This document shows, piece by piece, positions 45,992 through 56,000 of a stretch of 64,000 bases of DNA (the first letter of the stretch is position 1; each line of letters begins with the position of its first letter). Position numbers and translations under genes: made by a program. The stretch spans positions 9,341,314 through 9,405,313 of the forward strand of contig CP136068.1 of NCBI GenBank assembly GCA_032622095.1. The letters are read 5' to 3'. This DNA is from Siphonodentalium dalli (lineage: Eukaryota; Mollusca; Scaphopoda; Gadilida; Siphonodentaliidae). The notes below the pieces were generated by a model. The model was not told the origin of the DNA. It worked only from the letters and a program-made list of their open reading frames with translations, and did no database searches.

Positions 45992-46193
45992 AAATGATTT
46001 ATTCCAAGATTGTCTTCAAACATAGTCGATTAGAATGAGATGGTTATGATTTGAATGAGACTGAAAATGATGTTGAGCAGAAACAGAAATATGGAATGCT
46101 GTACATATATTCTCAAAATAAGAATCTCCCCCAGACAATTGACACCATTAAATGAATGAATCATTGTATAACGATGGCCAACAAGATTCTACT

Positions 46194-46583
46194 TTAACCC
46201 TTTACCCAACAGAACGGCCCTGTGCCAATGCATTCTCTTATATATGCGAGTCGACCATAGGTCGCCTCGCATATATAAGAGAATGCATTGGCTTAACACA
46301 TTAAAAATTATAAAATTGTTAAAGAATGTAAGAAAAAATGTTAAAAAAAGATTTTTTTTAGGCCAATGCATTCTCTTATATATGCGAGGCGACCTATGGT
46401 CGACTCGCATATATAAGAGAATGCATTGACACAGGGCATAACTGTAACCATCACAATGTGGTCAATGAGCCGGTTCCAATGATATCCATATTTGTATGGT
46501 TTTATTGAGACAGACCCAAGATAATTTAGGCTGTTGAAGCTTTATTTGGCCGTTTTTGGCCGGTTTGTTGGGTAAAGGGTTAA
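46194..46583 (-). mobile_element. Hairpin-cassette MITE family D, copy 5 (complete)
   Basis: TTAACCCTTTACCCAACAG ... TTGTTGGGTAAAGGGTTAA with hairpins at about 46218-46290 and 46362-46432. The long arm is on the right, so the orientation is opposite to copy 2. Confidence 0.9.
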
Positions 46584-46834
46584 CACAATGAAGTTTCAAC
46601 ATCCATTATGTGCTAACATGCCTCAATGTTTTGAATATAAACAATATGTATTATAGAAAACAATGGGTCGCTTTGTTAACTGAACTCCATCAATGTGTTA
46701 TGCTGATGGTCTTGCTGTGGTGTTGCGTATGTCTGAAAACTGTTCACTTTATATTTTGGACACTTATTTTGAGAATATAACAATAACATGATCTTGGAGG
46801 GCATTACGTTTTTTTAGCGGCCAGACAAAAATGG

Positions 46835-47498
46835 TTAACCCTTTAATGACGGGAGCTGAGCTGGTTCAGCATTAACCCTTTACCCAACAGAAGGGCCCTG
46901 TGCCAATCCATTCTCTTATATATGCGAGTCGACCATAGGTCGCCTCGCATATATAAGAGAATGCATTGGCTTAACATATTAAAAATTATAAAATTGTTAA
47001 AGAATGTAAGAAAAAATGGTAAAAAGTGGTAAAAAAAAGATTTTTTTTAGGCCAATGCATTCTCTTATATATGCGAGGCGACCTATGGTCGACTCGCATA
47101 TATAAGAGAATGCATTGGCACAGGGCATAACTGTAACTATCACAATGTGGTCAAGGAGCCGGTTCCAATGATATCCATATTTGTATGGTTCTATTGAGAC
47201 AGACCGAAGATATTTTAGGCTGTTGAAGATTTATTTGGCCGGTTTTGGCCGGTTTGTTGGGTAATGGGTTAAAGAACCTGTGCTAGTGCATTCTTTTATA
47301 TATACGAGTCTCCAATAGGCAACCTCACATATATAGGAACAATGCACTGGCTTATTACAAGGTCTAGGTAACTATCGTTAGGCCAATATATTCTCTTATA
47401 TATGCAAGGCTCCCTATGGGAGACTCGCATATATAATAGAATGCATTGGTACAGGGTTTTCACAACATTTCAGGAATCTCCAGTCATGGAAAGGTTAA
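46835..47498 (+). mobile_element. Cassette MITE family E, copy 4, containing a family D copy
   Basis: Starts TTAACCCTTTAATGACGGG with GAGCTGGTTCAGCA, is interrupted at 46872-47272, then resumes AGAACCTGTGCTAGTGCATT with two family E hairpins and ends CCAGTCATGGAAAGGTTAA. Confidence 0.85.
46872..47272 (-). mobile_element. Hairpin-cassette MITE family D, copy 6, nested in family E at TTAA
   Basis: The host element elsewhere reads GCAGCATTAATGATCCTG (48901); here the same ATTAA is duplicated around the insert (46872-46875 and 47269-47272). This shows TTAA is the target duplication and that the element proper starts CCCTTTACCC and ends GGGTAATGGG, as in piggyBac-type elements. Confidence 0.88.
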
Positions 47499-48124
47499 CA
47501 TTCATACTTTGATACAAAGTTGAGGGCCCCTAATAGGATTGAGGGCTGTTAAAATTTCTGAAGTGCCGCTATTAGAACAGTAATGCCTGAGAACTCATGT
47601 TATTAATATTATTACTACCCGAGTACCATAACCTCAATAAATAATGCATGTCATGTGTGATCCAAATTGTTTTGGGATGTAATTTCAGTCGTTATGTCCA
47701 TGATGTCACTGTTAAAGTGATGGGGGGATCTCCGTTATTGAGCGAAAATTTCATTATCAGCCCGCAGCTGTGTGACATTATATAGAGAGTAATGAATTGG
47801 TTTTGATGATTAATGTGAAATAAATCACGAGGGGAGACAGCCCTGATGAAACCCGAGTGAGCGGAAAGAACAAGGGTTTTACCAATAGGACCGGCTCCCC
47901 CGAGTGAATTATGCCACGTAATAATCAAAAGCAATTGATTATTCTGTTTATTACACACTTTTCACAACTTAAAAATAATAATATGTGACAAAATAGTCCC
48001 CGACCAGCTGATCGCATGCGCTCACCTGGGACAGGTGTGATTCACAGGTGTGACATTTATCACTTTTAATCCACCAATAAATCCTTATAAATCACGGCTA
48101 AGTGTGTAATAAAAAATGTTATTG
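47499..48124. other. Unannotated stretch
   Basis: An 88-codon minus frame (47692-47958) has no recognisable domain. No repeat relationship found. Confidence 0.35.
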
Positions 48125-48237
48125 TACAGTGAGAGCTTTCCGATGAATGGCAACAAGCCATATTTCCGACTAAATCCTTAAAAATTACCCATAATTCTGC
48201 TGTGGTTATGGAGTCAATTATTTAGGGCATTACTGTA
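48125..48237. mobile_element. Family C half-element, copy 5
   Basis: TACAGTGAGAGCTTTCC leads straight into one arm and ends GGGCATTACTGTA. The left arm is gone but the terminal TACAGT is kept, as expected from a deletion inside the palindrome. Confidence 0.8.
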
Positions 48238-48443
48238 CCAGTTAAAACTTGGTTAATAATGATGCTGTAAAGTGGTAATAATATCTAATATCTTGTCATG
48301 GATTGGTTTGGGAAGTTCATGAAAATATCAAATGATAAAATATCACATACATGTACATAAGATGATATGGTGAAGGTAAGGCCTTTTGTTCATAAGAAAA
48401 TAGTAAGCAAATATTTATTCTCTGAAAGTCAGTAGAAATAAAG

Positions 48444-48651
48444 TACAGTGATGCCTTAAATAATCAACTCTTTAACCACAGCAGAATTATGGGTAATTTT
48501 TCATGATTTAGTCGGAAATATGGCTTGTTACCATTCATCGGAAAGCTCTCAGTGAGAGCTTTCCGATGAAGCCATATTTCAGACTAAATCCTGAAAAATT
48601 ATCCATAATTCTGCTGTGGTTAAGGAGTCGATTATTTAGGTCATTACTGTA
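48444..48651. mobile_element. Palindromic MITE family C, copy 6
   Basis: TACAGTGATGCCTTAAATAA to GGTCATTACTGTA, with the turn at CTCTCAGTGAGAG. One arm lacks GGCAACAAGCC. Confidence 0.88.
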
Positions 48652-48686
48652 AAGTACATAGGGGACAATAAAATAAATTATATGGT

Positions 48687-48830
48687 CAAGTCTGGAAATG
48701 TGGTGTCTGACATTTGCAGAATGGGGTCCCCAGAGGGTGAATTTAGTGATACTACTCTGGACAGTGGGCTAGCATCAACAAATTCACCCTTTGGGGACCT
48801 CATGGGGGTTTGCCATTTGTATGACCTGGT
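48687..48830. mobile_element. hAT-like foldback family F, copy 1 (degraded)
   Basis: CAAGTCTGGAAATGTGGTGT start, one GTCCCCAGAGGGTGAATTTA/AAATTCACCCTTTGGGGAC palindrome, then a damaged end GTATGACCTGGTG. Single-palindrome version of the family. Confidence 0.65.
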
Positions 48831-48871
48831 GTTTTATTGAAACTAAAAATCAGCGAAGTATAGTTAATTGA

Positions 48872-49091
48872 TTAACCCTTTCATGACGGGAGCTGCGCTG
48901 GTGCAGCATTAATGATCCTGTACCACTGCATTCTCTTATATATGCGAGTCTCCCATAGAGAACCTCGCATATATAGGAGAATGCACTGGCTTACAATGTC
49001 AAGGTAAATATTGTAAGGCCAATGTATTCTCTTATAGCAACCACAAGCTTGCGAAGCGCGCGTTGGTGCTTGTACCATAGGCACAGGTTAA
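48872..49091 (+). mobile_element. Cassette MITE family E, copy 5 (right half replaced)
   Basis: TTAACCCTTTCATGACGGG, GCTGCGCTGGTGCAGC, the intact first hairpin with TCTCCCATAGAGAACC turn, then after CCAATGTATTCTCTTATA the second hairpin is replaced by GCAACCACAAGCTTGCGAAG... ending CATAGGCACAGGTTAA. It retains GCATTAATGATCC, the unoccupied equivalent of the nested site in copy 4. Confidence 0.75.
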
Positions 49092-49697
49092 TGATGACGT
49101 AATGTAACTTTTTCTATATTTTCTACAACGATGAGCCAAAATTCTTGTGTCATGTACCGTACGTTTTTTTTGGTGAAATTATTACATGTGACTTCCAGTT
49201 AGAAACTGTCTGGAGATTGATAAATTGCGGAATCGGCAGTGGACCAACGAGATGAAAATAAATTTCCAACTTCACAACTTCTGAAGAATTCCCATGTGTT
49301 TGAGGCATATTAGTTTCATTTAGACCAATTTCGTTAGTTAGCTTAATGAAAACCAGAGAAGACCTCATGACACGGTTCATGACATCATTTACATCATGTT
49401 GGCTTTGTGGTCCAGAATCCAGACAAGATTGCACAATTCATGACAATAATTGTCATGTTGTCTCCACTAGGGCCATTCCATGCTGTTACATAAATTATTA
49501 TTGGCGTTATGTCGTTGATAAAAAACAAATTCGAGGCACAATGTGTGTGGTTGCTCCGCTACGTGTCACGTACAATTCATATTATGTCGAGGACTGTTAA
49601 TAATTTCTGAAGTGCCACTAATAGAACCGTAATTCCTGAGAAACTGATGTTATTACTATTGTCACCACTCATGTACCATGACCTCAATATTGACGTG
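49092..49697. other. Unannotated stretch
   Basis: Two open frames (84 and 94 codons, opposite strands, 49150-49600) lack recognisable domains. GAACCGTAATTCCTGAGAAC (49626) repeats GAACAGTAATGCCTGAGAAC (47575) with following ATGTTATTA...ACC, so a low-copy repeat is present. Confidence 0.4.
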
Positions 49698-49929
49698 TAC
49701 AGTAATGCCCTAAGTAATCGACTCCTTAACCACAGCAGAATTATGGGTAATTTTTCAGGATTTAGTCGGAAATATGGCTTGTTACCATTCATCGGAAAGC
49801 TCTCATTATTAACAAGCCCACTGAGAGCTTTCCGATGAATGGCAACAAGCCATATTTCCGACTAAATCCTGAAAAATTACTCATAATTCTGCTGTGGTTA
49901 AGGAGTTGATTATTTAGAGCATTACTGTA
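49698..49929. mobile_element. Palindromic MITE family C, copy 7
   Basis: TACAGTAATGCCCTAAG to GAGCATTACTGTA. The turn carries extra TATTAACAAGCCCAC between the two GAGAGCTTTCC halves. Confidence 0.9.
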
Positions 49930-49935
49930 TATAAT

Positions 49936-50017
49936 GACCATATGGAGACTCACATATATAAGATAATGCGTTGGCACAGGGTTTTCATTTCAGGAAGCTC
50001 TAGTCATTAAAGGGTTA
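49936..50017. mobile_element. Cassette MITE family E, right-end fragment
   Basis: CATATGGAGACTCACATATATAAG, then TTGGCACAGGGTTTTC, CAGGAAGCTCTAGTCATTAA and AGGGTTAA: the last half-hairpin and right arm of family E only. Confidence 0.8.
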
Positions 50018-50208
50018 AGTGACTGCTACTTGAATGTCTTATGTAGTACCCACTTAAATATAATAAGTGGAAGTGAAAATTTTGGTGTATTAACTGTAAA
50101 TTATTTCCTCATCTTGCAATTTAACAGGGAAATGGTGTGAAAGTTCAAGTTTCAATGAACTGAGATTTAATTGTAAGTTTCTACAATACAATGTTGATAA
50201 AGGCCAAG

Positions 50209-50462
50209 CAAGCCTTGAAATAGTGTGTCTGTCATTTGCAGAATGAGGTCCCCAGAGGGTGAATATAGTGATGCTACCCCGCATAGTGGGCTAGCATCAC
50301 CAAATTCACCCTCTGGGGACCTCATTCTGCTTACACCTCAGCAGAATGAGGTTCCCAGAGGGTGAATTTGGTGATGCTAGCCCACTATGTGGGGTAGCAT
50401 CACTAAATTCACCCTCTGGGGACCTCATTCTGCAAATGACAGACATCCTATTTCAAGGCTTG
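50209..50462. mobile_element. hAT-like double-palindrome MITE family F, copy 2
   Basis: Perfect 8-bp duplications AGGCCAAG (50201-50208 and 50463-50470). Termini CAAGCCTTGAAATAG and inverse. Inside are two consecutive palindromes, each GAGGTCCCCAGAGGGTGAAT...ATTCACCCTCTGGGGACCTC, joined by TTACACCTCA. No ORF. The 8-bp duplication fits hAT. Confidence 0.88.
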
Positions 50463-50500
50463 AGGCCAAGTGGCCTAAAGTTACAGAATTAAATGAGTGT

Positions 50501-50745
50501 TTAACCCTTCCATGACTGGAGCTTCCTGAAATTTAGCAAAAACCCTGTGCCAATGCATTCTCCTTTATTATGCCAGTCTCCCATAGGGAAATTATACATT
50601 GGCCTAATAATATTTACCTTAAACTTGAAAGCCAGTGCATTCTCTTATATATGTGAGGTTCCCTATGGGAGAATCGCATTTATAAGACAATGCACTGGCA
50701 CAGGATATTTAATGCTGCACCATCGCAGCTCGTAATGAAAGGTTA
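50501..50745 (-). mobile_element. Cassette MITE family E, copy 7
   Basis: TTAACCCTTCCATGACTGG to CTCGTAATGAAAGGTTAA. Both hairpins are mutated (CTCCTTTATTATGCCAG; GTGAGGTTCCCTATGGGAG). CATCGCAGC replaces the GCTGCGCTGGTGCAGC arm. Confidence 0.8.
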
Positions 50746-50767
50746 AAAATGTGATACAGATGTTCGG

Positions 50768-51492
50768 TAGGGCTGCAAAGATACACTTGGTCATGATACG
50801 ATACGAATCATGATAACCGATACAATACATACCACGATACACTAAATTAGTGTTTCCAAATGAATACTACCTGAATTATCAGAAACAACAAGTTTATAAC
50901 TGGAGGCAGAGTTCATTTTAACCCTTTACCCAACAGAACGCCCAGAAACGCCCTAACAGCCTAAATTATCTTCGGTCTGTCTCAATAAAACCATGGAAAT
51001 ATGGGTATCATTGGAACCGGCTCATTGAGCACATTGTGATAGTTACAGTTATGCCATGTGCCAATGCATTCTCTTATATATGCGAGTCGACCATAGGTCG
51101 CCTCGCATATATAAGAGAATGCATTGGCCTAAAAAAACCTTTTTTTAACACTTTTTACCATTTTTTCTTTAATATGTGTTAAGCCAATGCATTCTCTTAT
51201 ATATGCGAGGCGACCTATGGTCGACTCGCATATATAAGAGAATGCATTGGCACAGGGCCGTTCTGTTGGGTAAAGGGTTAAACTAAAATGGAGTTTAATT
51301 GTTGGCCAGATGAGTCAAATAATCATACTATGCATGTAAACTTGAGAGATAATTGGAGGTTTTGGTTTTTTAAAATAGTCCATCTTCAGACATTACTCAA
51401 TTTCCTGTATCACAATACACATGACACGATATGCATATCGCTTGAAAGTGTATCGCGATGCATTGAATTCATGATGAATCATAGCAGCCCTA
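50768..51492. mobile_element. hAT-like element family L with nested family D
   Basis: Termini TAGGGCTGCAAAGATAC and ATAGCAGCCCTA, flanked by ATGTTCGG and GTGTTCGG (8 bp, one mismatch). Subterminal ATACGATACGAATCATGAT and TATCGCGATGCATTG are inverted-repeat rich. The GGGCTGCAA terminus is typical of animal hAT elements. Interrupted by the family D copy at 50918-51281. Confidence 0.8.
50918..51281 (+). mobile_element. Hairpin-cassette MITE family D, copy 7
   Basis: TTAACCCTTTACCCAACAG to TCTGTTGGGTAAAGGGTTAA, both 69-bp hairpins intact; the spacer is shortened to about 50 bases and the left arm lacks part of CCGGCCAAAACCGG. Confidence 0.9.
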
Positions 51493-51500
51493 GTGTTCGG

Positions 51501-52052
51501 GAATTCCAATTTGAACTAGGAATCACCATTAGATATGGAATTTGTAATTCACACTCGCTCATCGTCCAAGCTGCCATGAAAAACCCTTATTATAGCACTT
51601 TTTATGAAAATATGATATCATGATTGGTATCATGAGTATTTATTGGTCAAGCCTTCAAATAGGGTGTCTGTTATTTGCAGAATGAGGTCCCCAGAGGGTG
51701 AATTTAGTGATGCTACTCCACATAGCATCACCAAATTCACCCTCTGGGAACCTCATTCTGCTGAGGTGTAAGCAGAATGAGGTCCCCAGAGGGTAAATTC
51801 TGATCCTAAGTCTCCCATAGACTAAGTAGAATGAGGCTCCTAGAGGGTGAATTTGGTAATGCTAGTCCGCTTAGCGGTATAGTGTAACTAAATTCACCCT
51901 CTGGGGACCTCATTCTGCAAATGACAGACACCCTATTTCAAGGGTTTTTATTGGTAATAGACATATTTTGATAACTAAATCGGCTTTTGGTGAAATTCCG
52001 TTGTTGTAACTGGATGACACAGGGACCATCGAATCGGATTATGTATCTTTAA
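51501..52052 (+). mobile_element. Repeat family J, copy 2, split by a family F element
   Basis: GAATTCCAATTTGAACTAGG ... GAGTATTTATTGGT | insertion | AATAGACATATTTTG ... CGGCTTTTGGTGAAATTCCG ... ATGTATCTTTAA. Aligns to 34298-34553, which lacks the insertion. Confidence 0.8.
51648..51947. mobile_element. hAT-like MITE family F, copy 3, in family J
   Basis: 8-bp duplications TTATTGGT (51640-51647 and 51948-51955); the unoccupied site is TTATTGGTAATAC in family J copy 1. Starts CAAGCCTTCAAATAGGGTG. Two palindromes, the second with a damaged half. Confidence 0.88.
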
Positions 52053-52056
52053 TTAC

Positions 52057-52741
52057 TCAACCAATAAATTCCAGTTCTATATGGTGATGTGCATTGTAAT
52101 GTTACAAAAATATCGTGCTATGAAACACAGAGAGATGATCAGCATTGTGGCAACCCTACAGCTCTCATTATATATATATTTATCCACCGCTCACTACCTC
52201 TATTGCCTACATAAAGCCTGCCTAATAAACGTTTATTACGTCAATGTAGCTTTATTAGGTCAACGTAGCTTTATTAGGTTAGTACTTTCATGACGTAATT
52301 GTATATGCAAATTTCGCAGGTAACTAGGGACGTCAACTCACCAGAATGACATCATTGTGATTTTGGGACCTTTTTATCGTTCATAATTCACCGCAATTGA
52401 TACAAAATTCATAATCTGAAATGTGTTTTCGCTCTAAAACATCTATAAACCATTAGCTAAAGGCCAGCTTAGAATAACTATTAAATTAACCCAACAAACT
52501 ATTTCGCTCTAAGCTGCACTCCGTTTTTCCACGTCATGAATGCTAATTAGTTTGCTTGACCTAATAAATGTAAGGGAGTCATCGAAGTAACGAATGTAAA
52601 ACTGAGGAAAATGACAGATATACTTTACAAAAGGCAAGTTTTGTGCAATGGATAAATAAAATATGTAGCTAATGTTGTTGCTTAAACTGTTTATGTCCAC
52701 TCGGGGGATTTGACATCTATAAAACTATATTTTTTCTTTCG
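52057..52741. other. Region downstream of the TLCD5-like gene
   Basis: Contains short direct repeats of AGCTTTATTAGGTCAACGT type at 52240-52280 and an inverted relation with CCTAATAAACGTTTATTACG (52220). TTTATT words on plus at 52243 and 52261 would be AATAAA signals on the minus strand, a possible but unproven poly(A) region about 500 bases past the last stop. Confidence 0.4.
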
Positions 52742-53039
52742 TCAATTGACTTTGTTCGATCCATGAACGAGGACACTAGTTGCAATGTAGCCATTCTTTA
52801 TCACATTATCAAGGTCACTCGACCTAGTTATAGAACAAAAAGGTACTTTTTGTTCGACCGATTCAATATGACGATTTCTCAACTGACTGTCTGAGACATC
52901 ACAGTGGTTATCAGAACGTCGTTCCTTGATCAAGCAGTCTGAAACACATTCAGTATGACCATTCACATCTGCACTATCCACCTGTTTATACTTCTCAGGG
53001 ATTTCGCTGTGAGAACTGTCCAAGGTAGTCTGTGTCCTT
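52742..53039 (-). CDS. TLCD5: TLCD5-like exon 5 (C-terminal tail, probably duplicated from exon 4)
   Basis: Acceptor ATTATTTCCAG|AAGG. Joined to the exon 4 GTGAGT donor it stays open for 98 codons (RTQTTLDSSHSEIPEKYK... to NKVN stop). Its first bases, AAGGACACAGACTACCTWGG type, copy the start of exon 4, and DSSHSEIPEK resembles the exon 4 tail DSSDSDVPEK, so it looks like a deleted duplicate of exon 4 read in another frame. No known domain; hydrophilic. Whether it is used needs transcript evidence. Confidence 0.6.
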
Positions 53040-56000
53040 CTGGAAATAATAATAGAGCTACATGTACATGTATGACAATATCACACCTGTTGGAAATCCT
53101 TGTAATCCCTTTTACACGTGCAGGCAAGGGTTGAACATCAAACATGGCACTCGTCAAGTTTTATTTTTGAGTAAAACTGTAACTGTCAGAAAAGAATTAA
53201 AAATTTATTGACATTTATTCACTTCAATGTTTTAAAAATATGTTAAAAATTGTTAAAGTGATGTGAAACACCCCGGCAGAGTGATCAAATAGAAGTGGAG
53301 AATAATCTTGCTCAAAGTAGTACTTTTTACAAATATTATATCCAAATTGACAACACAGAACGTCATTCTTATATATTAATTAAATGAAGTGACGCTCAAT
53401 GGCGAAAACGTGTTAGTTAGTTCATCACCTATAGATGCGTCCCAAATCGAGTAGTAAATATTTACAATTGGGCACAGTTCAGACAATGTTTTCTATGGAG
53501 TGGTACGGTTGATTTGCTTCAAATTTTCTGGGATGTTAGTAAAATGTTACATTCCTCCAGTTGGCATAGCGCCTGAATACTAACTTATTAGTTTCACGCA
53601 CCAGAACAAGTACATAATATGTCTTTAAAGGGTCATAACTCAGGTAAAAATAATTGACAAACTTGGTTTTCGTTCAAGTTATCGCGATAGCAGCCTTAAA
53701 TTTGCTAAAAGTAGACTAAGGGTGAAAACTCACGTAAACTCAGAAACTTCAGGCTTTTCAGGGACGTCACTATCAGAACTGTCATCAGTACTGTTGACCT
53801 TTGTATAGCCTTTTTCCTTCGCCAGCCGCCATGCTTTTATTTTACGTTTGTATTTTTTAATGGTGAACTGCATAATACTGATCCAGAATAGCCAACCAAT
53901 GGAATATATGGACACACCAGCAAGTCGACCTAGGTAGTCTGTGTCCATCTGGAAATAACAATAGAGTTATGGCGAAAATAATTCTTTAGAACAAGTCAAG
54001 CTGCTGTAGCTATGCCAAACTTGGATTGAAAATGCATTACTAGTAATTGTAACTGGCTATCATGTACACAATGCTGTTGAAGAAGTCTGATATGCCAAAT
54101 ATTTCCCCTGCATACAGACCTTGCCAAAGTGTAACGCGATAAAAATTAACAAAAATGAATTAAGGGACGTAACTCTGCCCAAAGTAGGCTGATCTGCCAG
54201 TTTTCGAACCCTATCAAGACATTATTGAGTAAGTTACATTTATATCGACACAATCAGTTGCTGTTTGTTCAAGTTATTTTGCTATCGAAATCAAAAATGA
54301 ACAAATTAAGGGCCATAACTCCACATAAAAAATGTGGACCTGACCAGTTTTCAAATGGTATTGTTGAGTCAGTCTCATATATAGAATATCAACAAAATCA
54401 GTTGATATTTGTTAAAGTTATAGATATCAAAATTCACAAAAATCAACGAATTGAGGGCCGTAATTCCGAACAAAGTAGGCAGACCTGGTCGGTTTTCTAA
54501 CTCGATCAAGGCATTGTTTGGCAAGTCTCATTTACCAGATATAAAAATGTCAGTTGTTATTAGTTCAAGTTTTTTGCGCCAACGAGATAATAATTCTGAA
54601 AATGACCTAATTAAGGGCCGTAACCCTGCCCAGGTGAACCTGGCCATGTTTTGAACCAGATATGAATAAGAGAATCTTTCTGCACTTGTGTTATCTGTTC
54701 TTCTGTTTGTTGTCTGCTCTAAACAGCCCTCCAAATGAATAATAGACCATTCCAAATCAAGCCTGAGTTTAGTGTGCCTGTCATTTGCAGAATGAGGTCC
54801 CCAGAGGGTGAGTTTAGTGACGCTATCCCGCATAGCATGCTAGCATCACTAAATTCACCCTCTGGGGAACTCATTCTGCATGGCCTCATCTGCTTTGGGA
54901 GACATAGACTCAGATTGAAGTTCCCAAATGGTGAATATTGTGATGTACACCCATTGGGAACCTCGATTATGCAATGTGGCATCTGCCAATTTGGGGATAT
55001 TTAGAGAAACTAAACTAAAAAAGAAATAGCATCTAGGTGAAGAACTTTGTACTCTTGAGTGCCTAATAAACATACATGTACGATTATAAAAATCGAGATA
55101 AAATTCCCACTTGTATGACCGTTATTTGGCCCTGTACGTTTATTAAATTAACCAAAAGAAATAATTCACCAATCGTAAATTGTGTTATTCATAAAGAAAT
55201 GAACTCGGATTGTTGACAAACAGTTACATGTATCAGCACACTGCAGATTCACAGACCTGGCTATCCATCAAAACAATTTCTGTCACATGGCATCAGTAAA
55301 CCAGTCAGATGGTGCATTTTGTGGGGATGTATACTACTAATATTTCCAGTCTGTACGTTTATTCCGCCCTGTACTATTATTCAGTTACGCGACATTTTCC
55401 AACCTGTACTATTATTCCACCCTGTACTTTTATTAGGCACTCAAGAGTATAGAAATTAGATAATAAATAAACTTTCCAGAGAAGATGAGGCCATGCAGAT
55501 TGAGGTCCCCAGAGGGTGAATTTGGTGATGCTAGCCCGCTATGCAAGATAGCATAATTAAATTCACCCTCTGGGGACCTCATTCTGCGAATGACAGGCAC
55601 ACTAAACTCAGGCTTGTTCCAAAGTATACTATTATAACTGAATGGGAGAAACTATTTTTCAAAAGTCCTCTTAGCTTTAGATATATAAATTTCTTACTAT
55701 TGGATTAATCTGCTTAATGATAGCGATTCTTTCTGCCACCCATAAAACTGACATCGGGAAAATTAAATCAAGTCCTGTTAATATTGTTCATCAAATCATT
55801 AACATGAAAGTGTCAATGATACTGTAGCTTAACTTGGGGAGGGGATAATATGCATTAATATCATACATATTACCGTCAATGGAGTGATAAGGAATGCGGA
55901 AAGTACAAATGTTTAATAACAAAGCTTTGGTTTGTAGATACAGTAATGCCCAAAGTAATTGACCACTTAACCACAGCATAATTATGGGTAATTTTTCAGG

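Noticed and set aside
47692-47958. 88-codon minus-strand frame
   Set aside because: No domain or splice pattern; intergenic composition.
51288-51623. 111-codon plus-strand frame
   Set aside because: It crosses the hAT-like element end and family J repeat; no domain.
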